Origin: Zygnema cylindricum | Taxonomy: Eukaryota; Streptophyta; Zygnematophyceae; Zygnematales; Zygnemataceae | Length of the DNA stretch: 37,951 bases | Assembly (NCBI GenBank): GCA_037447655.1 | Contig: JBBHKE010000643.1 | Span: 1 to 37,951 of the forward strand | Reading direction: 5' to 3' | Shown: positions 11,283 through 23,200 of the stretch, one piece after another | How the letters are laid out: each line of letters opens with the position of its first letter | Position numbering within the stretch: the first letter of the stretch is position 1 | Made by a program: the position numbers and the translations under genes | Notes under the pieces: generated by a model | Told to the model about the DNA's origin: nothing | Database searches by the model: none | The model's input: only the letters and a program-made list of their open reading frames with translations

Positions 11283-11843
11283 CGGCCGCTGCCAACAGCA
11301 CGCACATTGGCGAAACCACAGGTGTGACCCCCTTATGTCATCACTAGCTCCCCTTCTCTACCCGTGAATCGCTTGATTCTCCATCCTCCCGTTTAGCGAG
11401 TTCCAAAAATCATAACAAACGCGCACACAAAAACGCATACACAATCACTCGGAAAAAAGGAAAAAAAAAAAAAAAAAAAAAACAAAAAAAACAAAAAAAC
11501 AAAAAACAAAAAAACAAAAAACAAAAAAACAAAAAAAACAAAAATATTACTATAAATAATAATAAAAAAAAAACAAACAAACATTTCTTAACGCTCTCCC
11601 CCCTGTCCCCCCTCCCCTATACCACTTACACACCCAAAACCGATTCTTGAACCCTCTCCTTCCCACACTCCCCCCCCCCCCCCCCCCCTCTCCCCACTCC
11701 CCCTTTTTTTCCGGCATCAAACTTTATGTTACATTCTGGCCCCTACCAATTTCCCCATCCATCCCACATGGTTCCTTTTCCTCTCCCACGCTTTCTCTTC
11801 CTCTCACCCTCCCAATTCCCATGTCTTCTTTGACTTATTAACC

Positions 11844-12173
11844 ATGTCCGGAAGCCTTTCTTATTCCCTTCTCCCTCCCCCACCTCCACCCAAACCTCGT
11901 AAACCTTCGAGGCGTTTGGAATGTCCTGGGTGTCACAACCTTTTTGCCGCTGGGGCCGGCATTTCCCTTCATACACGGAGTTGTCGACTTTGTATAACCC
12001 TGGGTGGTCCTTTGTCTATCACCTCTCCTCAATCATTGTCGACCACACTCCCGTCCGGCCCCACAGATGAGGATTGGAATTTCGTACAGGAGTTAGATGT
12101 TTTGGGAGCTTATGATTTGGGAGCCCCCCGCCCGCGATTGTACACCCGTATTCCTATGGGCGTCAGACAATAG
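11844..12173 (+). pseudogene. N-terminal zinc-finger segment of the non-LTR element
   Basis: A 109-residue segment with a proline-rich start (PPPPPPKPRKP), then ECPGCHNLF and SLHTRSC, which together form a C2H2/C2HC-type finger (residues about 26-47). Such fingers at the N-terminus of RLE-type non-LTR proteins bind target DNA. The frame ends at TAG 12171-12173, but homologous-looking sequence continues one frame over from about 12155, so a frameshift separates it from the RT part. Function is inferred from position and the Cys/His spacing. Confidence 0.6.
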
Positions 12174-14104
12174 TACAAGATGCCCTCCACCTCCCCCTGT
12201 CCCACATTTCTTCAAACCCGGCGGACATTGCTCCTTGGCACCTGCTTCTTATGTTCTCTCTTTGGGTGCTAGTCCTTCCAGGTCTTGGAGGGGGCAGTGG
12301 GGCTAGAGAAACTATGGCGCGTTGTCGCCGATTCCTTCGTGGTGACTGGAAGTCCCTCCACGCCGAGCATGAGGATCGGGTATCGAGCACCTCTTTCATA
12401 CCATGTCGACCACCTAGGCCATCGGATGTCCCGGCCTCTTATCGTCGAGCAATTCACTTAGGCCGAGGTTGTGAGCTTTCTCGAGCGGTTCGGGCCCTAC
12501 AACCATTCACCCCTGCCCCCCAATCTTCTTCTACTATTGAGGTCCTTCGAGCTCTCCACCCCCCTGCCCCTTCCCCTTTACCCCCTTCCATCTACACTTT
12601 TGAGCCTTTTGAGAGTTTTACTTTGGATTGGGAGGTTTTCATTAAGGCTCTTAGCTCTTCTCCTCACCTTTCAGCGGGGGCCCCCTCGGGCACAGTATAT
12701 GAGTGGTTTCGCGATGTTTTGCCCCCAGAATCGGGTGCCCGGGGGTTCGATGTGTTTTTTCGAGTATGTTCCTTTATTGCTAGTGGGGATGTTCCCCCTC
12801 AGATTTGTGATCTTCTCACGGCGTCCCGCCTTGTGGCAGTCGCCAAACCTAATGGTGGGATTCGCCCTATCGCCGTGGGAGAGGTTTTATATAGATTGGT
12901 GGCTCGTGCCATATGTCTCTGGCTCCAACCAACTTTCCATGATTATTTCTCTCCTCATCAGTTTGGAGTGGCCACGAGAGGGGGTTGTGAGGCCGTGGTC
13001 CACGGGATTCGGGCTTTGTTGGATGTACATCCGGATTGGTTGGTCCTTCAAGTCAACGTTTCTAATGCATTTAATACGGTGGATCGGAACGTGATTTTTT
13101 CAGAGCTTATGGCGGCTCCATCTCCGATTGTCCAATTATTCCCCTTTGTGAGGGCTTTCTATTCTTTGACAAGCAGCCTTTCCTTCTCGGCCGATGGTGA
13201 TCTTATTCCTTTCTCCTCTACTACTGGCACTCGCCAAGGTGACCCTCTCGGCGGACCTTTGTTTGCCCTTGCCCATTACCGGGCCCTTCGTGCCTTAGCA
13301 GTTGCTCTCCCTTCTTGCCTTTTCCCTTCGGTCGCAGATGATACGCACATTATTGGGCCGAGAGAACAAGTCGTGTTGGCATATGATTTTTTCAGGGAAC
13401 GTTTAGCCGAACTCAACCTTTCAGTTCAGCTGTCGAAGTGTGTTATATGGTCTCCTCAGGATATTCCACTTTCGTTTACTACCCCTCTTGGTTTTCAAAC
13501 CTCTTCTCCCTCAGATGGCATTCGTGTGCTTGGTTGCCCCCTTGGTTCGAATACTTTCGTGACCCTATTCTTTGATGATGCTTTACAGACAGATCTAGCC
13601 CAAGTGGATGACCTTCCTCACCTTCCCAATCCCCAAGTTGCTTTTGCTATGTTAACCAGGTATTTTCCCCACCGCCCTTCTTACCTCACTCGTACTTCCC
13701 CTCCCACCTCGACATTTGTCTCCTCTCTCTCGGCTTTTGACGATCGCCTAATGGACGTCCTCCACACTCTGTTGGGTCGCGGGGCATTTGATCGCGAGTC
13801 TAGGCCATCGGCCCGCATTCAGGCATCCCTCCCTGTCTCTACTGGGGGCTTGGGTCTATTATCGACCGCTCGTGTTGCTCCTGCTGCCTATTTGGGAAGT
13901 TGGTGTCTTATTGCCTCTCCTCTTGTTTTCCGTTTCTTGGGTGGGGACACCCCCGTTCTAGCTACTGTTATCCCCTGGGGTTCAGACGGTGTGTTCGCCT
14001 TCCAGCGATCTCTATTGGACGCGTCACGTTCTCTTCCTCCCCATTCCCTTGTGGATGTGCCGATTTTCTCGACCCTTGTTACAAAATCTGTTGAGCGTGT
14101 CTAG
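12161..14104 (+). pseudogene. Reverse transcriptase domain of the non-LTR element (inactive)
   Basis: The open stretch has an ATG at 12251 but reads in frame from about 12155. RT blocks in order: RLVAVAKPNGGIRPIAVGE, the HQFGVATRGGCEAVVHGI block, VNVSNAFNTVDR, TGTRQGDPLGGPLFAL, and the catalytic VADDTHIIG (13331-13348). The first metal-binding Asp of the family pattern (D-x-x-x-A-F-N) is Asn here (AAC at 13055-13057), which should abolish polymerisation. The frame stops at TAG 14102-14104, while the nuclease domain continues in the same frame beyond it. Three lesions (upstream frameshift, Asn substitution, internal stop) mark this copy as dead. Confidence 0.85.
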
Positions 14105-14857
14105 GAATCGATTTCCGATCGGGTTGTCGCCACCAATAAATCCGAGCTTCTCAAGGCGTTTCCCTCCGATTCTTCTCGTGCCCGTCTTCTCTCTTGTGGT
14201 GGACCTGGTTCTGGGTCTTGGCTTTTTGCCACACCTATTTTGTCCACTCTCCGATTCTCACCAGCTCAGTTCACCACCGCCCTTCGGTTTCGCCTTGGCC
14301 TCCCCCATCCTCCTTTACTTGGCTCTCTTGTTTGTGCATGTGGTCGTGTCTTGGGGCCCGATGGTGTCCATTTGCTTCGTTGCTCCCATGGGGGAGATTT
14401 GATCCAGGCGCATGACACTATTCGAGACACTGTTGCCACTATCGCTTCAGAAGGGGGCTTTTCTGTGCGTCGAGAGGTTTCTCATATTATTCCCTCGCGT
14501 CGGATCGATGTTGTTTTGCTTGATGGTGCCCGTCGCATTTTCGGTGATATTGTTCTGGCGAACCCTACTTCAGCTACAGTTGTTGGTCTGGCGGCTCGAC
14601 ATCTTGGGGTGGCAGCTCGTGATGCTGCTACGGCGAAGGAGCGTGATTATGCCCACCGGGACCCTATGGATGACTTTATTCTGATGGCGGTCGAGATCTT
14701 TGGTTGTTTGGGTGTTGCACTGGACGAGTTTCTCCGTACTTGTGCTCGACGTGCTTTCGAGCGTCGAGGACTTGGGAGCCCTTCTCCTTCGGTCCTTACT
14801 TCTTTTTACCGTCAACGCTTGTCTGTGGCTCTACAGTTATCTGTGGCTCTACAGTGA
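14105..14857 (+). pseudogene. C-terminal restriction-like endonuclease domain of the non-LTR element
   Basis: In frame with the RT part after the TAG at 14102. A Cys/His cluster, CACGRVLGPDGVHLLRC (about 14330-14385), is followed by HDTIRDTVATIA and then RRIDVVLLDGARRIFGDIV. The latter fits the acid residues of a PD-(D/E)XK-like nuclease that nicks the target in R2-type and related elements. The protein ends QLSVALQ at the stop near 14857, with an internal short duplication (LSVALQ twice). The nuclease assignment is a family-level inference from layout and spaced acidic residues. Confidence 0.7.
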
Positions 14858-15250
14858 GTGCAGGCTTCTATTCTCCTCCAATCGACTGTTGCGGTTATGG
14901 ATCGTCGCCGTGCTCCGGAACTCCCACAACGTGCTCCCCCGGGCTGGGGGGACTTACGGGGTTGTTTTTCGTAGATATTTAATTGAGTTAGGGTTGGGGT
15001 TGGGGTTTGTAGTTTTATTTTTGTGAGTTGCCGTGCTTTTCATTTTGAGTTAGGGTGCTTTTATTTTCCTTGTTGTTGCTTCCATTTTTTTTGTGTTCTC
15101 GTCGCTCTTTTAGTTTTTTATTGTTGTTTTTCAGTGTTGGTCATGCCACCCCTTTTGTACCCCCAGACTCATATGGTTTACCATCGTGCTCTTTTAATTT
15201 TTCCTGCATTTATCTTCCAAAAACTAAAAAAGAATATCAAAAAAACTTCG
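14858..15250 (+). other. 3' UTR of the non-LTR element
   Basis: T-rich, non-coding tail of the retroelement. It contains a telomere-like run GTTAGGGTTGGGGTTGGGG (about 14987-15005) and a second TTAGGG near 15050. It closes in A-rich sequence (AAAAAAGAATATCAAAAAAA, about 15226-15248), the most likely 3' end. No target duplication was recognised. Confidence 0.5.
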
Positions 15251-17090
15251 GCGCTTTTTTTTTGCGATTGTGTTATTGCGTGTGTTTCCATGTGTGAATG
15301 TTGTACCTCGTACAAAATCCGTAGATGCCTCTTGCTTCTTTCCCACCTTCAGCCATGGCTTCGATGTTTGTATTCTACTGAATTAAAAATGGAGCTTAAA
15401 ATGAGACTAAAACAACGAACAAAAATTAGTGACTTTATGATTTCATTTCAATTACAAAATGGATATTAATTTTTAAGTAAAAATTTGAATATTCATAAGC
15501 TAGAAAAAAAAAACCAAAACTGGCCCAAATTGAAAAATGTTCACCGGCCCTAGAAATTTCTTAATGAATTGATATTAGTTGAATTTGAAATTTCAAATCA
15601 ATACCTTTTCATTGATAAAAAAAATAAACTAATTTACTATTTGTGCCATAAATTACAATTTTTGATAACTAAATCCTAAATGCATCATAAAATTATAATT
15701 CATTCCTGACATGAGCTCTTAGTAAGGATGAACTTTTATTTCAGCTCCCGTAACAACTAAAACTGAAGTGCCTTAAAAAAAATAGAGTGGATGCCGATCG
15801 AAGGTTTATCGCCAAATAGCCCCAATAAAGGTTAAAATACTAGAAAAACAGTGCCTTTAGAAAGGGTATTTAAAATATTTTCTATTGATACGTTATAAGC
15901 CGATTTGGGAATCATATGAGTTACCGTGGATTGAAAAACGGTCTGGGGTGCCATAACGAGAATTCAAACACCTTCAAAAGAAGAAAAGTTTGGTAAGCTC
16001 CTTCTTCCATTTGAGGGCCACAGGATGATCGCATGTTAACCAAAAATAGCAACATGGCATGTGGATTTTGAACTTTTGATGAAAAGTGCGCGAACTTTGA
16101 AAAAAAAACGGGATGGAAAAAAAGACGTGATGGAAAAAAAAAACGAAAAGATTTCGAACATGAAAATAGATTGTATTAATGTACATGTGGTCAGCGATCG
16201 CATGCTTCGCCGGGCTTAGGGAATCTACCGGGTTGCTTTTAGTGGGCGCGTTTTGTTGGTGGTTGTTTGGGTCAGAGTTTTTCTGAGTGTTTTATATTGA
16301 TGTTGTTGTGTTGTGGTTGTCCCTTTCCATGTTATTTATTAGTTAGTCCGTCTCTATCTGTCCATATCTTTCCAGTTATCTCTCTATTTTCATTTTTTGG
16401 TAGGTTTGCTTTTTCTATGTTCCCTGTTCTCTCAGCTTCTTTCTGGGCGTCTGCTTCCTTCATTCCCATGTACTCAATTGGTTTACTACCACACTTTCTC
16501 AATAAAGCTCTTGTACTAAGATTAGAAGTCTAGATCAAACAGAAAATATTTATAGCGAAATCTTGGCAGAACACGTGATTGAATGAATTTAACGTACAAA
16601 ATCTGAGAAATAAAAATCAAGATACATAGTTTAAACATGTGTTCCACGATTTTTCTTCCACATAGCAGTTCATTACAGAACGGTACAAATGTAGCGTTAA
16701 TGGCTTACGAAACAAAAAGTTCAGATAGTACGGTAACACATGTGCGGATACTGATAGATAATCGGCAACCACAGCTGTTGACTCCATATATCAATTATCT
16801 GTATTCCTCAAAAAAAGAACTTATTGATTCTAGGAAAGCCCTGCTCGGTATCCAACAATAGGTCCAGAAATAACATTTAATTCCTGTGTTAATGATCAGT
16901 GCTCATGTACATCCTAAAGCCCTTTCGACTATCCATGAACAACACAATTCCACGTAACACTAAAAACTGTGGTAGACCTAGTCCCACATGCATACACATG
17001 GTCAATCTTCAGAACCAAAGAAGATACGGAAGGCATCATACGAAAGGCATGCATAAAGGAGATCTCAAAACAGAAAAATAAAAAATAATA
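15251..17090. other. Gene-free stretch between the retroelement and the AP-4 gene
   Basis: AT-rich sequence with no supported gene. The block 16220-16515 is G/T-rich then C/T-rich and ends CTTTCTCAATAAAGCTC (AATAAA at 16501-16506). This looks like the 3' tail of another retroposon or of an unplaced transcript, but no coding part accompanies it. A 74-residue ORF at 16637-16861 (+) has no recognisable family and is not called. Confidence 0.4.
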
Positions 17091-17206
17091 CAGTAAACGA
17101 TTGCAAGCTGCTCTTTGATGTTCCCATATGAAAAAAAGAAAAATAATAAAAAAACAGTAAACGATTGCAAGCTGCTCTTTGATGTTCCCATATGAAAAAA
17201 AGAAAA
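17091..17206. repeat. Direct 52-bp duplication just beyond the AP-4 stop codon
   Basis: A 52-base unit beginning CAGTAAACGATTGCAAGCTG occurs at 17091-17142 and again, apparently identical, at 17155-17206, separated by a short A-rich spacer (period 64). It lies within 30-140 bases downstream of the AP-4 beta stop on the minus strand, so it is probably in that gene's 3' UTR. Confidence 0.85.
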
Positions 17207-17232
17207 CAAATTTATGTACACTGACACGTCCA

Positions 17233-20200
17233 CTATTGTGACCCAAAACTAGACAAAGCGGCTCTGAACTCCTCCACAAAATTAGAAGCAAAATTCACTT
17301 CTTCTGCTTTGACTTTGGCCACGGCCGTTCCCGCGGTTTTGTTTACAAGCAGCTCCACCAAGAAAACACTATTTCCCGGAGGAGAACCTGCCTTTTGGGC
17401 GTAAAAAAAGAACTTAAAATTAGGAGAATTCCCTCCCGATGCCATACACTGTATGTTTCGTGACACCATATGCTTCAGTAAAGGTGAAGGCCCAAGCAAA
17501 GCTGCTGAAGCTTGTGTAGAAAGAGTCTCGTTCTGCAAAAAACGAAGGAGAATCAATAAAAATAAACTCAGTTTTCTTTATTTTTTGCATAAGAACACGC
17601 TTGTTGTCATTAACCCCTTTTTCAACTGCTCATATCCCCGTCTAATCCAGTTACTTGAACTGTGAAAAAGTCAAATACTCCGTTGATAAAAACAATCCAA
17701 TCCCAGGATAAAAGTGAAAACACCTGCCCGAGATAGTTACCGTTGGTAAATAAAAAACCGATAATAAAAGTGAAAAAACCTACCAGAGTTTGAGTCATCG
17801 GCAACTGACTCCATTTGCGTCGAAATGTTTCCGCGTCCAATACCGGTCGAGGATTCAGTTTCAGAACCGGGACTTCTGGGGCCGGTTGACTAAGAGAAGG
17901 AGACGTGAATCCGAGCAAATCGTCCAAAGAAGCCATGGATGACGCAGGAACTGGAACCGATGCAGTAAGAGGAGTCGAGACTGGAGCAGGAAGAGACGGG
18001 GCAGGTGACAGTAGATCAAAGGTTGGGATATCTTGTACAGATGTGAAAGCATTTGGTTCGTTACTGACAGGTGCGAGTATTTCTTCCTTCTCTTCGGCAG
18101 TGAGAAGAGTGTCTGCTTCAGAGTAAGGAGCTCCAGTGGGAGCTACTCCACTTGGAGAAGGCAGAGCTGCAGGAACGGTCATAGCTTCAGGATCCGTTAC
18201 ATCCAACGGTCCACGATGTTCCTTGTCGAGAAATAGATAGGACGGCTGGTAGAAAAAAGAGGAGGGAGGAAAGGAAAGGAAATGGAAAGACAAGAAAATA
18301 AAAGAAAACTAAGGATGTTTAGCACGAGTGTGAGGATGTTCGGCATGAAACAGTACGTTGCAAACATTTTCCGCAGGAAATGTTTGAAAAACATAAACTG
18401 CATTTCGACATCTTCGTGGCATGATTCCAGGACAAATGTTTTGTTTTGATCTTTAAATTTGACCAATTCTCCATCTTCCCTGTAGAAGCTTCAGAACATC
18501 TCCTTAACCTTCACAGTCGATTTAATTGGTTCAAGCCATCCCCTCCAAACCGCATTCGTTTTTCCTCCTTTATGAAACGGAGCTAAAAGCTCTTTTCTGG
18601 TCTTTGATAAGACAACAATCTTGGATCCCAAGAGATGTTGACACAACTTCGCAATAGCGAGATGTTTTAAAAACAAACAGTTTTGTAATACATTGACATA
18701 GTAATGTCATAGTACGGACGTACTGCAAAAAACTATAGATTGTAAAGATCATGCATAAAAATAGATGTTCTCAAACTCTTTCCAGAATCCCGATTGATGT
18801 TTCTTAGTATCTGTTGCTATAGAGCGAATAACATAAATAGGGCACCCCTTATTTTGGGTCTATGATCACAAATAGTGTTGCTATATTGGCCTTTTTTTCA
18901 GAACACTTACTTCCTTAAGCGCTAAATAATCACCCACATGCTAAAATATCCCCCACACTAAGAATTTGTGTACTCTAATAACGATTCACAGTGAACGATA
19001 AGGACAATTGCTATCAGTGTTACTACCAGTAATTCGATTGCCACTTTTACTGGCCGAAAATCATAAAATAGTGTTAATAACACTATTGAAGGATAGTGGG
19101 ACCAAATTCAGCCACACCACTCTGCACTAAATTAGTCTTATTGATATTTCAATTTAATACTGATAATGCCTTGACACAAATAGCGGTAGGCAGTGACTGT
19201 ATCAAAGTGTTTGCCAACAAGACCGTAAAATACGAGACCAACAAATTCGCATGACTAATTCAGTTTTGGTATTGGATTTGAAGAAGAAGGGCTTACAACT
19301 AGAATGTTTATGTACTTTAAATGAGTCCCCTTGTAATTAATTTTCCCTATCTAGTTCTCACAACAGTGTCCCCTTCCCAAGATCATACGGCCATGAAACA
19401 TAAACTAAACAATTTATCTTTGACTTATTAAGACATAAATCATAGATGCAACTCCTCGACCATCAACCCTAACATGAATTACTCTTTATTCAAACGGTGT
19501 ATGGAGCTTATCGCTACATTATATCATAACTCATGTGTAGACTGCGTTCTTCACTAAAGTAACTAAAGTAAAGTGACTATAACACTTATGTGGAAAATTT
19601 CTATGTGAACTACAAGCATTCACAAGATCCTTTTTCTGCGTACATGAAAAACCATGGACCACTGACTATAAATCCAGACCAATCAAATGAGAGATGCGCT
19701 TCCCCAAAAGTCAGGATCGGTTACAAGAACTAGGCAAGCCATAAGCAAAAACAGTGAAAGATGAAAGAGAGCCACCAAAGGCAAAACCAAACACCTTTTG
19801 TGCCTGAAAAAAGAAGTGTCAGTATGATACACCTTTTCCTTCAGTAACGAAACTGAAAATTGCAGAGCTTGTGAAACCTCACCTTCCTGTAGACCACAGC
19901 CAAACTGTTAAATTCGTCAAAAATACGGTCTTTTGCTTCACTGCTCTGTGTTTCCGCAAACCCAGAGACAGCCTGCTTTTGGAGGGTTAATCACTCTTTC
20001 TGCTGCTTCTACCCCGGCTTGCAGAAGGCGATAATAAAGGAGTGCACGATCATGGACATCCTGTATAGACACGGAAAAAAACAGCAAATATTCAAATAAT
20101 AAAAACAATACTTGGTCATCGAGCCTTGCAGATCCGAAAGAAACCCACAAGCCTCTTTTAAAAGAGTTGGCAGCCAAGATAGGTTCGATTTTGACACTTA

Positions 20201-23200
20201 CCTTACCACAAGCGGAACTAAAGACGAAAAGTTAAGTACATGTACTTTTAAATTTTGTGTTTACAAAAAATCAAACACCAAACCCAACTCTATACCAGAC
20301 GGCCCGTCACTGTAATTTGTTAGATACAAGTATCCTTAGTCGTACATGTCAGTTGACTTATTGTTAACTAGATCACCTAAAAGCATACATTGTTACCTCA
20401 AGGCGATACATTGCTACTTGGAAGCAAAATATTGCTACCTAGAAGAAAATCCAATACTACCTAGAAGCGATACATTGCAACTCCTGAACCTAGATTCCAT
20501 CCTCACCTGATGATGATCTGCAAGACCATAAGTCAAAGCAGTTCCCAATATGGACTGACATTCTGGAGGCCTCTTAAAGAACAGCTTCGCTATAGCTGTA
20601 AGAAGCTCGAGCTTCACCTGCAAGTTCCATCCATGACTTCCTGAAAATTGAATTTTCTTTCAGTAAAAGGTCGTAAATCTCGTCTCAAGAGTAAAAAAAT
20701 CATTATGTCCAACCAATCTGATTTTACCATCACATATACTAAACGTCCATTCCCTGCCGATAAGAATCCCACGTTCCACAGCATAAACCTTCCATAGACC
20801 CAAAGAGACATAAATCTCTTCTAAATAAAGGACCAATTATCTTAAGCGCAAGGATGAGATAAAAAAACAGGCGCCTCTACAAAGTCTCATAGCCTATATA
20901 GCATACTAAAAGATCGTTGTGACTCTTTTCAGAAAACAACCTCTGATTGAACCACCACAGATATAGCTTACCTGCATAGGTACCTGTATTCCTTCTTTGA
21001 ACACAGCAATTCATACGATATGCACTGAGTCTCAATTTCCATTTTCCATTTTCCATTTTACATCTATGAGAACCGTTTGCATGAAACACCAAGTAGAATT
21101 GGCCCAAAGCAGTTGGACTTGAAAACTGAAACCACTAAACCACCAAACTCTCTACAACAATCACCACGGCCATTATTAAAGATAAGTGTGTGACCAACAC
21201 ACTCTCAAATAGTCTCCCTTCATATTCTTCCCTTCATAGCCTTTCCATGAATCACTCCATCCCAAACTAACCAACAAATAAGTCTCTGCCGAAAAAAAAG
21301 TCCCGGTCATACCAGGGGAGATTCTTCCTCCGCCCAACTTTCGACCAGGTTCTCCAGAACATAAGGAGAGTCGACCATTTCTTGTCCGTATTCCCCGAGC
21401 ATCCAGACAAGGGCTACTTTTGCCCGTGGTTCTTGAACACTTTTGGTGCTTACACTTCCAACCACGGCAATGCAATCTTGACTCCATTGAGGATACTTTC
21501 GAAGCAAATCTTTAACTAAAACCTGAAAACAACAAAAAAGGCAGATAAATAGGTACCTTATCGGCAAAAAGAGACTTCTATCGCTGGTCTAGAGCTGGAT
21601 CACGGACCCAGAAAACAGCTGAGATTCTTCCCCTAAAAATTAGAGCTTAAGGATTCAGTTTATTTTTAAAAGTTTCCGAGTCTTTTGAGTCATTATACCT
21701 TTCCATTCTTTTAGTTCCACACCGAATCTTGGGGAGGCTTTCCATAGTATAACTAAGCATGACTTAAAGCTACGCTTTCTACCAAATTTTGAACATCTTT
21801 AAAACATTCAAGAAAGCAATAAGATTTCACGCACAGATTCATAGGGCCAGAAACTATGGTGGAAATGAGCTACGATACATAATTCCCAATCATAGTATTA
21901 TAATAATATGTATAATAACACATATACCCTATAACAGTTATGGGCCAAGAACAGGGCTACAATTACATAAAAACTAAACTGCAAAATGCAAATAGAATAC
22001 TTCCAGCAGCAAAATCTGATACAGCAAACTCTACCCAAATTCTCCAACCCTTCAGGTTTATACTCCAATCCTTCCGGTTATTAATTGTCTCACTATTAAA
22101 AACGTGGACAAAAGAAAGGCTCTAACTCAAGGTCAAAATAACTGACCAGCGTTTCTGCTGTGACATAGTCAGTGTCCATCTCCAAGAATTGAAGCAGTCT
22201 ATCCACGATGCCGTTTACATCATAACTTTGCAAAGCAATTTGACCAACGGCTCGGATCGATTCCCGTGCGATCGTGACATCCACATTCGCAGCATACTCG
22301 CTGAGCTCAGTAACTGAATAAAGCCGAAAAAACCCCACTCGCCATTGTACTTTCAGAATTCAAAATCCAGTACACATTGGATCGTTTTCAGCGCTAAAAG
22401 ATAACTAGTGTTTTTAGTGTTTATAATTCTATTTCCGGTCTAAACTTCAAAGGCAATTCTGACCGCTAAGAGAATTAGCGTTAAAAAAACTATATATTTA
22501 TATATATTATCAATAACGCTAATTTGTGTTCAGCGAACAAAAAAAAACCGAGACAAAAATATTGTTATTACCACTAATAGCGATACAAAGTGTACCTGTA
22601 CATTGTGACGATTCTGGAATATCCACAACAAATATGAGGACACTCCGTAATGAACTCAAAAGGAGGCAACAGCATGAGTGTAAAACAAACAGGAAACTAA
22701 ATACATACACCTTACCCTCGACAAGCTGACAACTAAAACTTCCTGCCAGAATTCCAGAAATGTAAGTCAATTCTTCCAGACAAGGAAGTAACAAAACTAA
22801 CCTTCCTCAAACAAACAAACAGCGATTTTGACATGACATACCATCCCACCTCCCAAAGCTCCTCCCAGACACCTACCTATCTCAAATGTGTTGTTTTCAT
22901 TCGCCACGGCAGTCAACATCTCTAACTTCAGTTTCTTCACATATGTTGGGTCACTGAAACGGCAGTAGAAATGCTTATAATCTGCTGCAAAAAGCATAGG
23001 TGCCCTTGAAACAAGAAGGCTCAAGTGACTGAGGACCGCATAGGACTGCTCTGAACTGCTTGTGCTCATAAGAGTCAACAATGGCGCCTTTATTCGCTCA
23101 TAAACCTGCCCAAAAAAGGAAAAAAAAGACAAAGGGAAAAAAAAAAAAGACAAAGGGAAGAAAAAAAGACAAAGGGAAAACAAAAAAACCCTTCATAACT

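Larger units (their letters stand above)
11031..15250 (+). mobile_element. Non-LTR retrotransposon with zinc finger, RT and restriction-like endonuclease
   Basis: The order is 71-bp monomers, an A-rich tract (11455-11580), a run of 19 C (11670-11688), a zinc-finger segment, the reverse transcriptase, the C-terminal nuclease, and a T-rich 3' part ending near A-rich sequence around 15.22-15.25 kb. There are no LTRs and no integrase. The C2H2-like finger upstream of RT and the CCHC plus PD-(D/E)XK-like domain downstream place it among the RLE-bearing (R2-like, early-branching) non-LTR elements rather than APE-type L1. The exact clade cannot be fixed by eye. The coding strand is strongly pyrimidine-rich. 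The 3' border and any target duplication were not determined. Confidence 0.8.

Noticed and set aside
11281-11300. GCGGCCGCTGCC near 11281 and GCGGCCGCTGGC near 36821 as shared element sequence
   Set aside because: The match covers only about a dozen GC-rich bases and the flanks are unrelated; chance is likely.
11393-11584. Minus-strand ORF rich in Phe
   Set aside because: It is the translation of the A-rich tract and its C-rich flank; no protein features.
12471-13094. 207-residue ORF overlapping the RT domain in another frame
   Set aside because: It lies in the pyrimidine-rich RT coding region and shows only Leu/Ser/Pro-rich composition without motifs; it is a shadow of the RT frame.
16637-16861. 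74-residue ORF upstream of the AP-4 3' end
   Set aside because: It looks mildly protein-like in composition, but no family, start context or splice partner supports it.
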